A stretch of DNA of 64,000 bases, from contig JAPPFH010000102.1 in the NCBI GenBank assembly GCA_028875185.1, forward strand, positions 1 through 64,000. Reading direction: 5' to 3'. This DNA is from Chloroflexota bacterium (lineage in GTDB: Bacteria; Chloroflexota; Anaerolineae; Aggregatilineales; Phototrophicaceae). This document shows, piece after piece, positions 16,108 to 24,954 of this stretch (positions within the stretch are counted from its first letter, which is position 1; every line of letters begins with the position of its first letter). Below the pieces are notes generated by a model that saw nothing but the letters and a program-made list of their open reading frames with translations, made no database searches and had not been told where the DNA came from. Both the position numbers and the translations under genes were made by a program.

Positions 16108-18633
16108 ATGCGATCGCGGATGGCGCGCCTTTTTCGTCTGTCCCTCCTGCTCGCGCTGCTCGTGATGAGCGCAAGGGCGCAATCGACGCCGACTGTGACC
16201 ATTACGCCGGAATTGGGCGAAGCGGAAAGAGCCGTCTTCGCCATCGAAATCGACGGCTTGCTGCCCGACACGCGCTACAACGTTGAGATCGTTTTCCAGA
16301 GCGAGGTGGTTTTCGGCAGCGAAGAAGATAGCGACCAGGCGGGCCATATCTATTATCCAATCAGCAGCACCGCGGGTGATTTGCCGGGCGAATATACGCT
16401 GCGCGCGCTACTTGACGGCGAGGTAGTGGCCAGCGGCGTATTCACGCTGACAGCGGCTGCGCCCCCTACCGCAGCAGGCGAGTTCCTGGGCGAAGTGACG
16501 GTATCGCCTTCGGTGGCGCCCTTTGGCAAAGTACACCAAGCGCGCATCGCCGCGCTCGAACCGCGGGCGCAATACACGGTCGAGATCACCGCCCGCGAGA
16601 CTGGGCAGGAGGCTTACCGCCGCCCGTTTACCAGCGACGATGAGGGCGTCATCACGCTCGAAATATTCGCCGAAGAAGGCGATGCCGCCGGTCTTCAATC
16701 CATCGCCGTTTACGACGCGGATGGCGAATTGGCCGCCGAAGGCGAATTCACAATTCAGCGGCGGCCCCAGCGCCAGGTCTGGGTGGCGCTCTCGCCAGCA
16801 ACGGTCGCAGTCGGCGGCTCGGTCGAGATCTCGCTGGGAGGCTTGGCCGCCTTCGACAGCGTAACCGCCCAAGTCACCACTGCCGACGGTGTGCTGATCG
16901 ATACCATTCTGGCGCGCGCGTCCAGCAACGGCGAAGCGCTGCTAACCTATGCCACGCCCGCAGAACTGGCTGCTGGCGCATACCAGCTTGTCTTCTTCAT
17001 CGAAGGCGCCCGGCTCGCAAGCGCCACGCTAATCATCGGCGATGCCGCGCGTAGCGAAGGCGACGTGACCCTGTCGATAAATCCGCTTCAAGGTCCGATC
17101 GGTACGCGGCACACGATTGATGTCGCTGGCTTGGCCGCCGATCAAGCCTTCTCCTTGATCATCCTTGATCCAGCCGGCGCCGAGGAGTACCGCGCTTCTA
17201 GTCAGACCGATGCCGCTGGCGAATTCAGCTTGACAATTTCCAGCACCGCGGAAGATGACACTGGCGTCTACACCGTAGAAATCCGCGCCGAAGACGGAGC
17301 TGCGCTCTTGGCTGCAGCCAGTTTTGAAGTACGGTCCGCCGAAGACGAAATGGAATCCCTACCCGCCGCTCCATCAGACGAAGACGCGCCCGTCTCCGAC
17401 GCCACCGTCTCAATCGAGCCGCAGTCGGCGCCGATTGGATCGAGCCATCTCGTCACCGTTCGCAACCTTTCCGCCAGCGAGATCATCGGCATTGATGTCG
17501 TCTTCGCCGGCGCATCGGTCTATTCAACCGAGAAGACTGCCGATGACGGCGGCTTTGTACGGCTGGAATTGGTCACCAGCGACAGCGACGCGCCCGGCGA
17601 TTATACGGTCAACATCCGGCGCGCCAGCGGCAACCAACCCGCCGTCATCTTGACCGCGACCGCCATGGCGGCGCCCGTCCAGGCATCCACCACTGTTGGC
17701 GGCGCCGAAGCGATTGCCGGCAGCCTCATCGACGGGCGGGCGGAAATCGTATTCGATGGAAAGGCTGGGCAAGTCCTGCTCATCAGCGTGGCTTCAGACG
17801 ACTTCGACCCGGCGGCAGCGCTACTAGATGGCGATGATGCCGAGTTGGCTTTCAATGACGACAGCCGCGGGCAAAAAGACGCCCTCATCGGTCCCATGAC
17901 GCTGCCTTACAGCGGTCAATACGCGCTCTCGATCAGCGCGGCGCCGCTGATGATGCCGCAAGGGGCGCAATCCGGCGACTTCCAGGTCACTATCACGTCC
18001 ATTTCCTTGATGCCCATCAGCTTTGACACCGATATCCAATTCGCGCTCAGCGCCGATACGCCGGCTTTGTATTTCAGTTTGCCCGTCCAAACCGGCGATA
18101 GCCTCAGCGTATCCCTCGATAGCGGCGGCGCGCTCGATACCTTGCTGCAGGTCGTATCACCGGCTGGCGAGGAATACGCCTTTGACGATGACAGCGGGGC
18201 GGGCTTCGACGCCGAATTAAGCAACTTGATATTTGACCGCGCAGCGGCTTATGTCTTGGTCGTCTCGACCTTCGATGGCGGCGTGAAGGGCGCGGGTACT
18301 TTCACGGTCTCGCGAAATCCAGTCCATTCGCTGGATGCCGGCGCTGTCACCATCGCGCTCAGCGACAAAGCCATTCGCGACCTGGTCGTCTTCGACGCCG
18401 CCGAAGACGAGCTGCTCGTCCTCAATCTGGAAGTGATCTCCGGCCATGTGGAAGATCTTTACGTGACCGCGACAATCGAGGGCATGGAAGTCATGTCTTA
18501 CAGCACGATGGGCGTTCCGGACGAACTGCCGCTCGCCTTTGTAACGCCGATGAGCGGTCGCGTCGTGGTCACGCTGGAGAAGTTCGGCTACGATGACGGC
18601 ATCGCGCTTGACGTTTCGCTTGAACGCCCTTAG
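16108..18633 (+). CDS. Large secreted protein with Ig-like modules and PPC domains
   Basis: 841 residues with a signal peptide (1-24, cleavage after 'SARA'). About five modules of 95-100 residues follow. Each begins with a strand such as 'VSPSVAPFGKVHQARIAAL' or 'INPLQGPIGTRHTIDVAGL', and they hold 'PGEYTLRALLDGE'-type strands, an immunoglobulin/IPT-like fold. From about 530 there are pre-peptidase C-terminal (PPC) domains ('GQVLLISVASDDFDPAAALL', 'DSLSVSLDSGGALDTLLQVV', 'FDDDSGAGFDAEL'), the same domain type as in the TPR protein at 60395. No catalytic domain or cell-wall anchor is seen. A surface adhesion or scaffold role is likely; the ligand is unknown. Confidence 0.75.
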   Translation: MRSRMARLFRLSLLLALLVMSARAQSTPTVTITPELGEAERAVFAIEIDGLLPDTRYNVEIVFQSEVVFGSEEDSDQAGHIYYPISSTAGDLPGEYTLRALLDGEVVASGVFTLTAAAPPTAAGEFLGEVTVSPSVAPFGKVHQARIAALEPRAQYTVEITARETGQEAYRRPFTSDDEGVITLEIFAEEGDAAGLQSIAVYDADGELAAEGEFTIQRRPQRQVWVALSPATVAVGGSVEISLGGLAAFDSVTAQVTTADGVLIDTILARASSNGEALLTYATPAELAAGAYQLVFFIEGARLASATLIIGDAARSEGDVTLSINPLQGPIGTRHTIDVAGLAADQAFSLIILDPAGAEEYRASSQTDAAGEFSLTISSTAEDDTGVYTVEIRAEDGAALLAAASFEVRSAEDEMESLPAAPSDEDAPVSDATVSIEPQSAPIGSSHLVTVRNLSASEIIGIDVVFAGASVYSTEKTADDGGFVRLELVTSDSDAPGDYTVNIRRASGNQPAVILTATAMAAPVQASTTVGGAEAIAGSLIDGRAEIVFDGKAGQVLLISVASDDFDPAAALLDGDDAELAFNDDSRGQKDALIGPMTLPYSGQYALSISAAPLMMPQGAQSGDFQVTITSISLMPISFDTDIQFALSADTPALYFSLPVQTGDSLSVSLDSGGALDTLLQVVSPAGEEYAFDDDSGAGFDAELSNLIFDRAAAYVLVVSTFDGGVKGAGTFTVSRNPVHSLDAGAVTIALSDKAIRDLVVFDAAEDELLVLNLEVISGHVEDLYVTATIEGMEVMSYSTMGVPDELPLAFVTPMSGRVVVTLEKFGYDDGIALDVSLERP

Positions 18634-18668
18634 GTTCAACCCTTGCCAATCTTGAGCGCGAAAGTGAA

Positions 18669-18736
18669 AGGGCGACTTATCAGGTCGCCCGCCAAGATGC
18701 AATATTCTTGCGGGCGAGCCGGCGACTCGCCCCTAC
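18669..18736. repeat. Two GTAGGGGCG-type hairpins after the secreted-protein gene
   Basis: 18669-18693 folds as GGGCGAC-ttatcag-GTCGCCC. 18709-18736 folds as GCGGGCGAGCCGG...CTCGCCCCTAC. They lie 35 bases after the stop and could act as transcription stops. Confidence 0.65.
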
Positions 18737-18875
18737 AAGGCTTGTCCGCTACTGCAGAAAGCCTGTTTTCCGTACGTTTTACCCCATCCCCGGCCCTTCC
18801 CGTAGCGCAGTGTCTACGGGAAGGGGGCTGGGGTGTAATCGGAGAGATAGCATAGCCCAGTACCGGACAAGCCTT
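18737..18875. mobile_element. MITE-like element with AAGGCTTG termini (copy 1)
   Basis: A 139-bp segment bounded by 17-bp inverted repeats, AAGGCTTGTCCGCTACT and AGTACCGGACAAGCCTT, with one mismatch. Inside is the block 'GGCCCTTCCC...GGGAAGGGGGCTGGGG' with a CCCGTAG...CTACGGG hairpin. The left outside joins a GTAGGGGCG repeat as 'CTCGCCCCTACAAGGCTTG', and the copy at 40821-41015 has the same join on its right. No coding capacity and no clear target-site duplication. Confidence 0.6.
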
Positions 18876-18920
18876 ACACGATTTCCCCATTTAGCCCGCA
18901 AATTGAAGGGACTTCGCAAC

Positions 18921-20309
18921 TCAATACGCCTGCAAGCCACGGGCCTCGCGCGCGCCATCGCGCCAGGCTTCTTTGAAATTGTGCGCTGGCAGCTCCTTGA
19001 CGCGCAAGCCCGACAGCGCCGCCACTTCATGATCGACATAAAAGGCGTCCAGCCGCGCTTTGTATTGCGCCGCGACATCGGGATTCGCCGCGTAAACATT
19101 GACCAGCTCTGCCGGATCCGCCGTCAAATCGAAGAGATCGTGCGGTCCCGCCGGATAGCGCCAGACCAGCTTCCAGCGCTCATCGCGGATCATTCTTAAG
19201 TCGCCGTATTCGCCGTAACGCGTATTGTCCCAAGGCGTTCGCTCGCCGCGCAGAAGCGGCGCGAAGGACCCGCCGGCGTAAATCTCATGCGCGGGCAAGC
19301 CGACCCCAGCCAGCGCGCAGATCGTATGGAAGGTATCGCAATGATCGACATATTGGTCAAGCACTTGCGCCTCCACCCCCGGTCCGGCGATGATCAGCGG
19401 CACGCGCAATGAAACTTCGTACATATTCAGCGGGCGGGTGCTGTTGCCTTTGCCGAAGAACCCGTGATGGCCGATGGCGCAGCCATGATCCGATGTATAG
19501 ATGATGATTGTGTTTTCCCATTGGCCGCGGGCGCTCAGCGCGCCAATAACGCGCGCGACATTGTCGTCTATTTCGGTCGCCGACGCATAATATCCGATAT
19601 AGCGATCCTGCAATTCCTCGTCGCTGAGCTCGTTTCCGCCTCCTTCGTTGTAGACCCAGGGATGCGCTTCCCAAGGCGGAATATCGGCGAAGGCGCAATC
19701 CGCGTATTTTGCCGTCTGGCGCGGATCGTGCTCCTGCTGTCGATAAGGCGAATGGGTGGCGATATAACCGATATTGAGGAAGAAGGGTTTGTTCGCCGGC
19801 GCCGTTTCCAAAAACTCAACCGCGTGATCAGTGATGAACCCGGACTTGTTGCCGTCCCGCTCGACCATCTCGCCCTCGCGAACGTAGGGATAGGGACCGT
19901 TATGGCTGCCCTGCCAGCCGGGCAACCCGAAGTGATAATCAGCGCCGCGCGGCGGCAAATGCGATTGACCGAGATGCCACTTGCCGCTCAAACCGCAGTG
20001 ATAACCAGCCGCCGACAAGTAATCGAATAGCGTGCGTGTCTCGCCCAGCCAATCGCGCTCGCCGACTTCCGGGAGCCATTCTTGCAGCCAATCATGAATC
20101 CCCACCTGCGACGCAGTCTTGCCGGAGAGAAGGCAGGCGCGCCCCGGCGAACAAACGGGCGTTGGCGTAAATGCATTGGCGAAGCGCGTCCCCAGCGTCG
20201 CCAGCGCATCCAGCGTCGGCGTCTGCAAATCGCGATTGCCGTAGCAGCCAGTCGCCCAGGCACCGTGATCGTCAGTCAGGAAGAGCACGATATTCGGTCT
20301 GTCGCTCAT
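18921..20309 (-). CDS. Arylsulfatase-type sulfatase (Cys-type)
   Basis: 462 residues. The sulfatase signature CSPGR (C53-R57) lies in the usual N-terminal place, and C53 would be converted to formylglycine. Metal ligands 'LTDDHG' (D13, D14) and 'YTSDHG' are present, as are 'GKWHLG' and 'FFLNIGYIATHSPY'. There is no signal peptide, so either it acts on imported sulfated compounds or export is by another route. The maturase at 5146-6444 is the natural partner although it is not adjacent. GGAG precedes the ATG. Such enzymes are frequent in bacteria that degrade sulfated algal or host glycans; the substrate cannot be read. Confidence 0.93.
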   Translation of the reverse strand: MSDRPNIVLFLTDDHGAWATGCYGNRDLQTPTLDALATLGTRFANAFTPTPVCSPGRACLLSGKTASQVGIHDWLQEWLPEVGERDWLGETRTLFDYLSAAGYHCGLSGKWHLGQSHLPPRGADYHFGLPGWQGSHNGPYPYVREGEMVERDGNKSGFITDHAVEFLETAPANKPFFLNIGYIATHSPYRQQEHDPRQTAKYADCAFADIPPWEAHPWVYNEGGGNELSDEELQDRYIGYYASATEIDDNVARVIGALSARGQWENTIIIYTSDHGCAIGHHGFFGKGNSTRPLNMYEVSLRVPLIIAGPGVEAQVLDQYVDHCDTFHTICALAGVGLPAHEIYAGGSFAPLLRGERTPWDNTRYGEYGDLRMIRDERWKLVWRYPAGPHDLFDLTADPAELVNVYAANPDVAAQYKARLDAFYVDHEVAALSGLRVKELPAHNFKEAWRDGAREARGLQAY

Positions 20310-20383
20310 TTAACATCTCCGACGCGAATGGTAACCTGGCGCCACAAAGTGTATTCGATACGCGCTGAAAAAACCTGCCCCAG

Positions 20384-20575
20384 CCCATTGGGGTGTAGTG
20401 AATGTGGTGATATATCCCTCATTTCCCCCACCCTAAATCCCTCCCCCAAAATGAGGGAGGGACTTCAAAAGCCCGTAATTCCTTGAAAAACTCCCCTTCC
20501 CTCCTTGTGGGGGCAAGGGGCCGGGGGATGGGGGTTTGTCTCGCTATCAATGAAATTCACCACTCCCCCCATTGG
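20384..20575. mobile_element. MITE-like element with 8-bp flanking duplication
   Basis: The element 20392-20567 is flanked by direct repeats CCCATTGG (20384-20391 and 20568-20575). Ends are imperfect inverted repeats, GGTGTAGTGAAT... and, reversed, GGGAGTGGTGAAT. The interior carries two CCCTTCCC/CCCTCCC-type blocks ('AAATGAGGGAGGGA', 'GGGCCGGGGGATGGGGG'). No open frame. It is related by its ends to the element at 25973. Confidence 0.6.
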
Positions 20576-20634
20576 CAATCGTCGAAGCCCCTAAGTACAA
20601 TATAGTCGCGAAACCCTAACCAGGAGCGAAGCTC

Positions 20635-21396
20635 ATGCCGCTGGTCTCACAGGCGCAGGTGGAACAATTCCACCGCGAAGGCTATTTCATCATCGAATCC
20701 GCAATCCCCGAAGACATTGTCGACTCGTTGCGTTCCGAGTGCATGCGCTTTGTCGAAGCGCACGACCGCGAGCTGGAAGCCAAGGGCATCGCCAGCGATG
20801 GCATCACCCACTACAAGAAACGCTATTTCATACATGGCCGCGATGCCGACAGCCCTATCATGACCAAGTTTCTCTTCAGCGATCTAATGGCGGAGATCTG
20901 CCGCGCTACCCTGGGCGACACCGCCTACCTGTTTCACGAACAATATGTGGTCAAGGCGGCTGATACCGATTCCAAATTCGCCTGGCACCAAGATTCAGGC
21001 TACGTCGGGCATTATCACCGCGCCTATCTCTCCTGCTGGTGCGCGCTGGACGATATGACCATCGAGAACGGCACCGTGTATATATTGCCCTACTCGCGCG
21101 ACGGGCGGAGCTCGGCAGACGACATCATCGACCACACGGTCGAAGAACGAAGCAACGATAAAGTCGGCTACAAGGGCGATGAGCCGGGCATTCCCGCCAT
21201 CGTGCCGGCCGGCAGCATCGTCGTCTTCAGCAGCCGCACCTTCCACCGCAGCGGACCCAACATGACCGACAAGTATCGCCGCTGCTACCTGGCGCAATAC
21301 TCAGCCGAGCCAATCATGAATCGCGATGGCAGCGCCTTATGGGGGCGGGCCGAGCCCGTGCTGCAACATGGCGAACGGGTTGGTCCGCCGGTTTAG
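20635..21396 (+). CDS. Phytanoyl-CoA dioxygenase (PhyH) family protein
   Basis: 253 residues. The Fe(II)/2-oxoglutarate dioxygenase facial triad is visible: H118 and D120 in 'WHQDSGY', distal H204 in 'RTFHRSGPN', with R215/R216 for 2-oxoglutarate. The substrate is unknown; the family hydroxylates a wide range of small molecules. AGGAGCG precedes the ATG. The stop overlaps the end of the convergent ferredoxin gene by four bases. PhyH proteins are abundant in sponge- and particle-associated Chloroflexota. Confidence 0.9.
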   Translation: MPLVSQAQVEQFHREGYFIIESAIPEDIVDSLRSECMRFVEAHDRELEAKGIASDGITHYKKRYFIHGRDADSPIMTKFLFSDLMAEICRATLGDTAYLFHEQYVVKAADTDSKFAWHQDSGYVGHYHRAYLSCWCALDDMTIENGTVYILPYSRDGRSSADDIIDHTVEERSNDKVGYKGDEPGIPAIVPAGSIVVFSSRTFHRSGPNMTDKYRRCYLAQYSAEPIMNRDGSALWGRAEPVLQHGERVGPPV

Positions 21397-22895
21397 CCGA
21401 AGAGCTCCAGCGTACCGCGCATCTCCATCGGCAGCGTGAAGATCTGCCAAGCCGCCAGCATCATCAGGGTGAATAGCAGCGCCCAAGGGAGCATGCCCAA
21501 GAGCGCCTTTCGCCGATACAGCCGCAGCGCCGACTTCTGCGCCAGCCGCAAACTCCAGAGGAATCCGCCGAGCAAAACCAGCAATTGAATCGAGCCAATC
21601 AGGTTCGCATCCAGGCTGAAGCTCCAGCGCGCCCAATCGCCGACGCCGCCCAAGAACTCTTGTATCACCGGCACGATCAAGCCAGGACCAATCAGCAGAT
21701 GAAAGCTGTAATGGGCGAACCAGATGCCAAAGCCGACCGGCACAAAGGCGGGCGCGAATGCGGCGACCGTGTCGCGCATTGAATCGCGCTGGCGGAAGCG
21801 CGTCAAGCGCCGGCTCAACCAGGCAGCGGCGACCGCGGCGGCTAAGGGCAAAAGCAGATTGCCGAAGCCGAAAACCAGCAGCAGCGCCAGCAGCTCGCTC
21901 GTGATGCCTAGTTCGAGCGCCAGCCATTCTTGCAGCGCATAATAAGGCGGCGCCATGCCAAAGGCGTTTGAGAGCCCCATGAAGGCCAGGGCGATGACCA
22001 ATATCGACATATCCCAGCGCCGGGGCCAACTATCCGCGCGGCTCAATTCGGCGCCGGACGCGCGTGTGAACAAGCTGACGTTTTCATGCGGGCAGGCGCG
22101 GACGCAATCCAGGCATAGCGTGCAATCCATATTGCCGCGCATCCGCGGCGCGAAGAGTTCTGTGCCGCAGCCCAGCGTCCCGCGCGGACCATGCGCCACC
22201 TGAAGCTGCAGCCTTTCACCGCCGGCGCCCCCGGGAATCTCATCGACGCGGATCTGCGGCTGCGGCGCGTAACTGCCGTTCACGCATTCGTGTCCGACGC
22301 AGCGGGCGCAGACATCCGGCGATTTGACCGCGATGCCCGTCGGGGACAGCGTCGAATACACCATATTGAAGGAACCCAGCGGGCAAACATATTTGCAAAA
22401 GGCTGACTCGCTGAAGACCGCTTCCAGCAGAAACGAAGCGGCGAAGTAAGCCACGATCAGCCAGGCGGTCAGCCAGGGGCTCGCCCACAGATCCAAATAC
22501 TCGTAAGCGAAAAAGAGCGCGAACAAGCTGAAGATCGCCAGCCACTTATTGCGCAGGCGCTGCGGAAAGCGCCGCCCCCGCAGCGACAGCCGTTTCGCCA
22601 GCGTGCGCGGCAGCGTAAATGGGCAGCCCATGCAGACCAGATTGCCAGCCAGCAGCAGCGCCAGCACCACCAGCCCGCGCAGATGCACCCAAGGCGCCAC
22701 CGTCGCCAGATTGCGCGCCGCCGCTTGCGGGCCCGTGAAGCCATCTATCACCAGCGCCAGCGCCAGCAAAGTAAAAGGCGCTTGCAGGAGCAGCCGCCCG
22801 TATCGGCCGCGCAGCAGCCGCCCCATCAGCGGCAGCCGCAGCGCATCCATGCCAATGGCGGACTGCTGTTGCTCGATCAACGCGGTCTCGCTCAC
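21393..22895 (-). CDS. Polytopic membrane 4Fe-4S protein, NapH/NosR/YccM-like
   Basis: 500 residues from GTG 22895. Several N-terminal membrane spans carry 'CMGCPFTLPR'; then come 'FCKYVCPLGSF', 'CARCVGHECVNG' and a complete ferredoxin cluster 'CTLCLDCVRACPHENVSLF', followed by five or so more spans. The family passes electrons between quinones and outer partners (as in NapH or NosR) or assists metal-cofactor enzymes. Nine bases separate its start from the stop of the upstream antiporter, so the two form an operon. No nitrate or nitrous-oxide reductase gene is nearby, so the redox partner is unknown. Confidence 0.85.
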   Translation of the reverse strand: MSETALIEQQQSAIGMDALRLPLMGRLLRGRYGRLLLQAPFTLLALALVIDGFTGPQAAARNLATVAPWVHLRGLVVLALLLAGNLVCMGCPFTLPRTLAKRLSLRGRRFPQRLRNKWLAIFSLFALFFAYEYLDLWASPWLTAWLIVAYFAASFLLEAVFSESAFCKYVCPLGSFNMVYSTLSPTGIAVKSPDVCARCVGHECVNGSYAPQPQIRVDEIPGGAGGERLQLQVAHGPRGTLGCGTELFAPRMRGNMDCTLCLDCVRACPHENVSLFTRASGAELSRADSWPRRWDMSILVIALAFMGLSNAFGMAPPYYALQEWLALELGITSELLALLLVFGFGNLLLPLAAAVAAAWLSRRLTRFRQRDSMRDTVAAFAPAFVPVGFGIWFAHYSFHLLIGPGLIVPVIQEFLGGVGDWARWSFSLDANLIGSIQLLVLLGGFLWSLRLAQKSALRLYRRKALLGMLPWALLFTLMMLAAWQIFTLPMEMRGTLELFG

Positions 22896-22904
22896 GCCGC
22901 CCGC

Positions 22905-23978
22905 CTATGCCGCGGTCCCGCTAGTCAGCGTATAAACAACAAACAGCGCGTAAATCAGCAGCAAAACCCAGCCCTCTCGCCTGCTCAGCTCGCGCTTGCT
23001 GATCAGAAATACGGCGAGAATCAGCGTTGTCGCCACGAGTATGCCGATTGATGTCCAAAGATCGCCCGTCCCGACACTGATCTCGCTCAATCCCAGCAGC
23101 GACAGCGCGATCGTCCACGGCAGCGCAAGACCCACCAGCAGATCAAATGTGTTTGAGCCGACCGCATTGGCGACCGCCATGCCGCCCCGGCCCTCGCGCG
23201 CCACCTCCACCGACGCCATCAAGTCCGGCGCCGATGTGCCAGCCGCCAGCAAGGTCAGCGCCACAATCACCGGCGGAATGCCGATGCCAGCCGAAAATAC
23301 GATCGTCGATTCAACCAGCGCATAACTCAGCGCGACGATCAGCGCGATTGAGACGATAAAAGCCCAAACGAAGTTTCTCTCCGGCGCGCCCGTGACCCGC
23401 CGCAGCACCGCCTCGACCAGCGATTCCAAGCGATGCCAGCCCGCGACTTTGGCGCCTTGCCGCTCGCTGTCACGTCTGCCCGCGGGCGCATCCTCCGCAT
23501 AGGGATCCGGATTCTTGAGGACGATGAGCGCACCCATGTAGCCAACGTAGCCGACCAAACCGAGGATCGCCTCAATCAGCGAGACATGCCCATCGACGAA
23601 GACCAGCCCCAGATACAGAATTGATATCAGGTAATAGACGATATCGCGCCCGACAGCGAAGATATGAATATGCAAGCCGCCAGCAACCACCGCGGACAGG
23701 CCCGTGATCACCAAAATGTTGAAGACCGCCGAGCCGACGATGGTGCCAATGCCGACATCGCTGTGGGCGCCGCCAGCGGTGAACAGCGCCATCAGCGCAA
23801 TCGCCAGCTCCGGCGCTGACGAGCCAATCGCCATCAAGGAAGCGCCCGCCACTTCATCCGAGAGCTTCAAGCGCGTCGATATCTCATCCAAGCTGGGGAT
23901 GAAGAACTTGTCGGTGACGATCGCCAGCGCGAGCACCGATAAGAGAATCGCCGCCAAACTCAGTATGGCTTCGCCCAT
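22905..23978 (-). CDS. CaCA-family Ca2+:cation antiporter
   Basis: 357 residues, about ten membrane spans in two inverted halves. Each half has the signature alpha-repeat: 'GSSAPELAIALMALF' (near 52-66) and 'GTSAPDLMASVEVAR' (near 247-261), with the ion-binding Glu and Asp. This is the YrbG/K+-dependent Na+/Ca2+ exchanger group, exporting Ca2+ across the cytoplasmic membrane. The central loop is charged. It is followed by the ferredoxin gene at 9-bp spacing. Confidence 0.92.
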   Translation of the reverse strand: MGEAILSLAAILLSVLALAIVTDKFFIPSLDEISTRLKLSDEVAGASLMAIGSSAPELAIALMALFTAGGAHSDVGIGTIVGSAVFNILVITGLSAVVAGGLHIHIFAVGRDIVYYLISILYLGLVFVDGHVSLIEAILGLVGYVGYMGALIVLKNPDPYAEDAPAGRRDSERQGAKVAGWHRLESLVEAVLRRVTGAPERNFVWAFIVSIALIVALSYALVESTIVFSAGIGIPPVIVALTLLAAGTSAPDLMASVEVAREGRGGMAVANAVGSNTFDLLVGLALPWTIALSLLGLSEISVGTGDLWTSIGILVATTLILAVFLISKRELSRREGWVLLLIYALFVVYTLTSGTAA

Positions 23979-24059
23979 CTCACAGTCTCCCGCCGTTTCA
24001 ATACAATGCTTACTGCGACACAGAAGTCCATGCGCTGCCCCGCAGCCGAACCCGATGGT

Positions 24060-24863
24060 CTACCAGCGCGCGATGAGGGCGCGGAAAAGCATCTCGCGCT
24101 CGACCAGCGTATCGCGCGCCTCGCAGTCGCGCTCCAACCAATCACGCAGCGCCAGAGACGCCTGCTGATGGATCGCCTCTGGCAAGCGCCAATCACTGCT
24201 GAACATGCCCGCCGCCCGCCGCTCCACCATGACCCGTGGCGATACCGGCTTCTCCCGGTAGCGCAAGAGATCGGCTGGTTCCGCGCGCCCGCCGGTGGAC
24301 TCGATATAGTGGCGCATCGCGTCATCCGTGAGCCAGATGCCATGTCGGATGCCTTCATCTTCAAAGCCCAAGCCACGCAAGATTTCGTCCCACTTGTCTT
24401 GTACGATCGCCCAAGGCGGCTGACCCGCGCCGTCCGGCGGGATGTTCTCCACGATGACCAAGGCGCCGCGAAGCCGCAGCAACCGGCGCGCTTCGTCTAT
24501 GCACGCGCGCCAATCGGGCAAATGGTGGAAGACGCGCACAGCCTGTACGATATCAAAGCAGCCGGCGCGGAATGGCAAATGACGCGCATCCGCCTGCGCC
24601 AGCAGCGGAGGCAAGCCGCTGTCCAGCTTGTTTGAAATCAGCCGCATCATGCCCAGCGAATAATCGATGCCGACATATTGCGGCGCAAGCGGGTAGAAAG
24701 CCCCCGCGATTAGACCGCTTCCGATGCCCAATTCGAGGATGCGCGCCGAAACGTCCGCGCCCGTATAATCGAAAAGCGCATCGCGATAGCGCTCGACCAC
24801 TCCTTCACGGTAGCCGCGCGTCGCATCATAAAATCCAACTGCCCTATCGTAATTGATCGGCAT
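24060..24863 (-). CDS. Class I SAM-dependent methyltransferase
   Basis: 267 residues. SAM-binding motif I 'ELGIGSGLI' (44-52), the motif II acidic residue in 'YVGIDYSLGMMRL', and 'FDIVQAVRVFHHL' (motif IV) follow the ubiE/type-11 methyltransferase order. The C-terminal 100 residues are helical and may bind substrate. Substrate is unknown. The gene is divergent from the DinB gene with 91 bp between starts, which should hold both promoters. Confidence 0.88.
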   Translation of the reverse strand: MPINYDRAVGFYDATRGYREGVVERYRDALFDYTGADVSARILELGIGSGLIAGAFYPLAPQYVGIDYSLGMMRLISNKLDSGLPPLLAQADARHLPFRAGCFDIVQAVRVFHHLPDWRACIDEARRLLRLRGALVIVENIPPDGAGQPPWAIVQDKWDEILRGLGFEDEGIRHGIWLTDDAMRHYIESTGGRAEPADLLRYREKPVSPRVMVERRAAGMFSSDWRLPEAIHQQASLALRDWLERDCEARDTLVEREMLFRALIARW

Positions 24864-24954
24864 AGACCATAGGCAAAGACTGCATCTCCTGCCAGTATAA
24901 CGCGTATGTCAAAAGGCGGTTGCGCAAACGCTGGGCGGCGGCGCTGGAGGCAAA

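Noticed and set aside
15925-16347. N-terminal extension of the holB frame
   Set aside because: It is antisense to the signal-peptide gene at 16108 and lacks AAA+ homology; ATG 15924 fits the family start.
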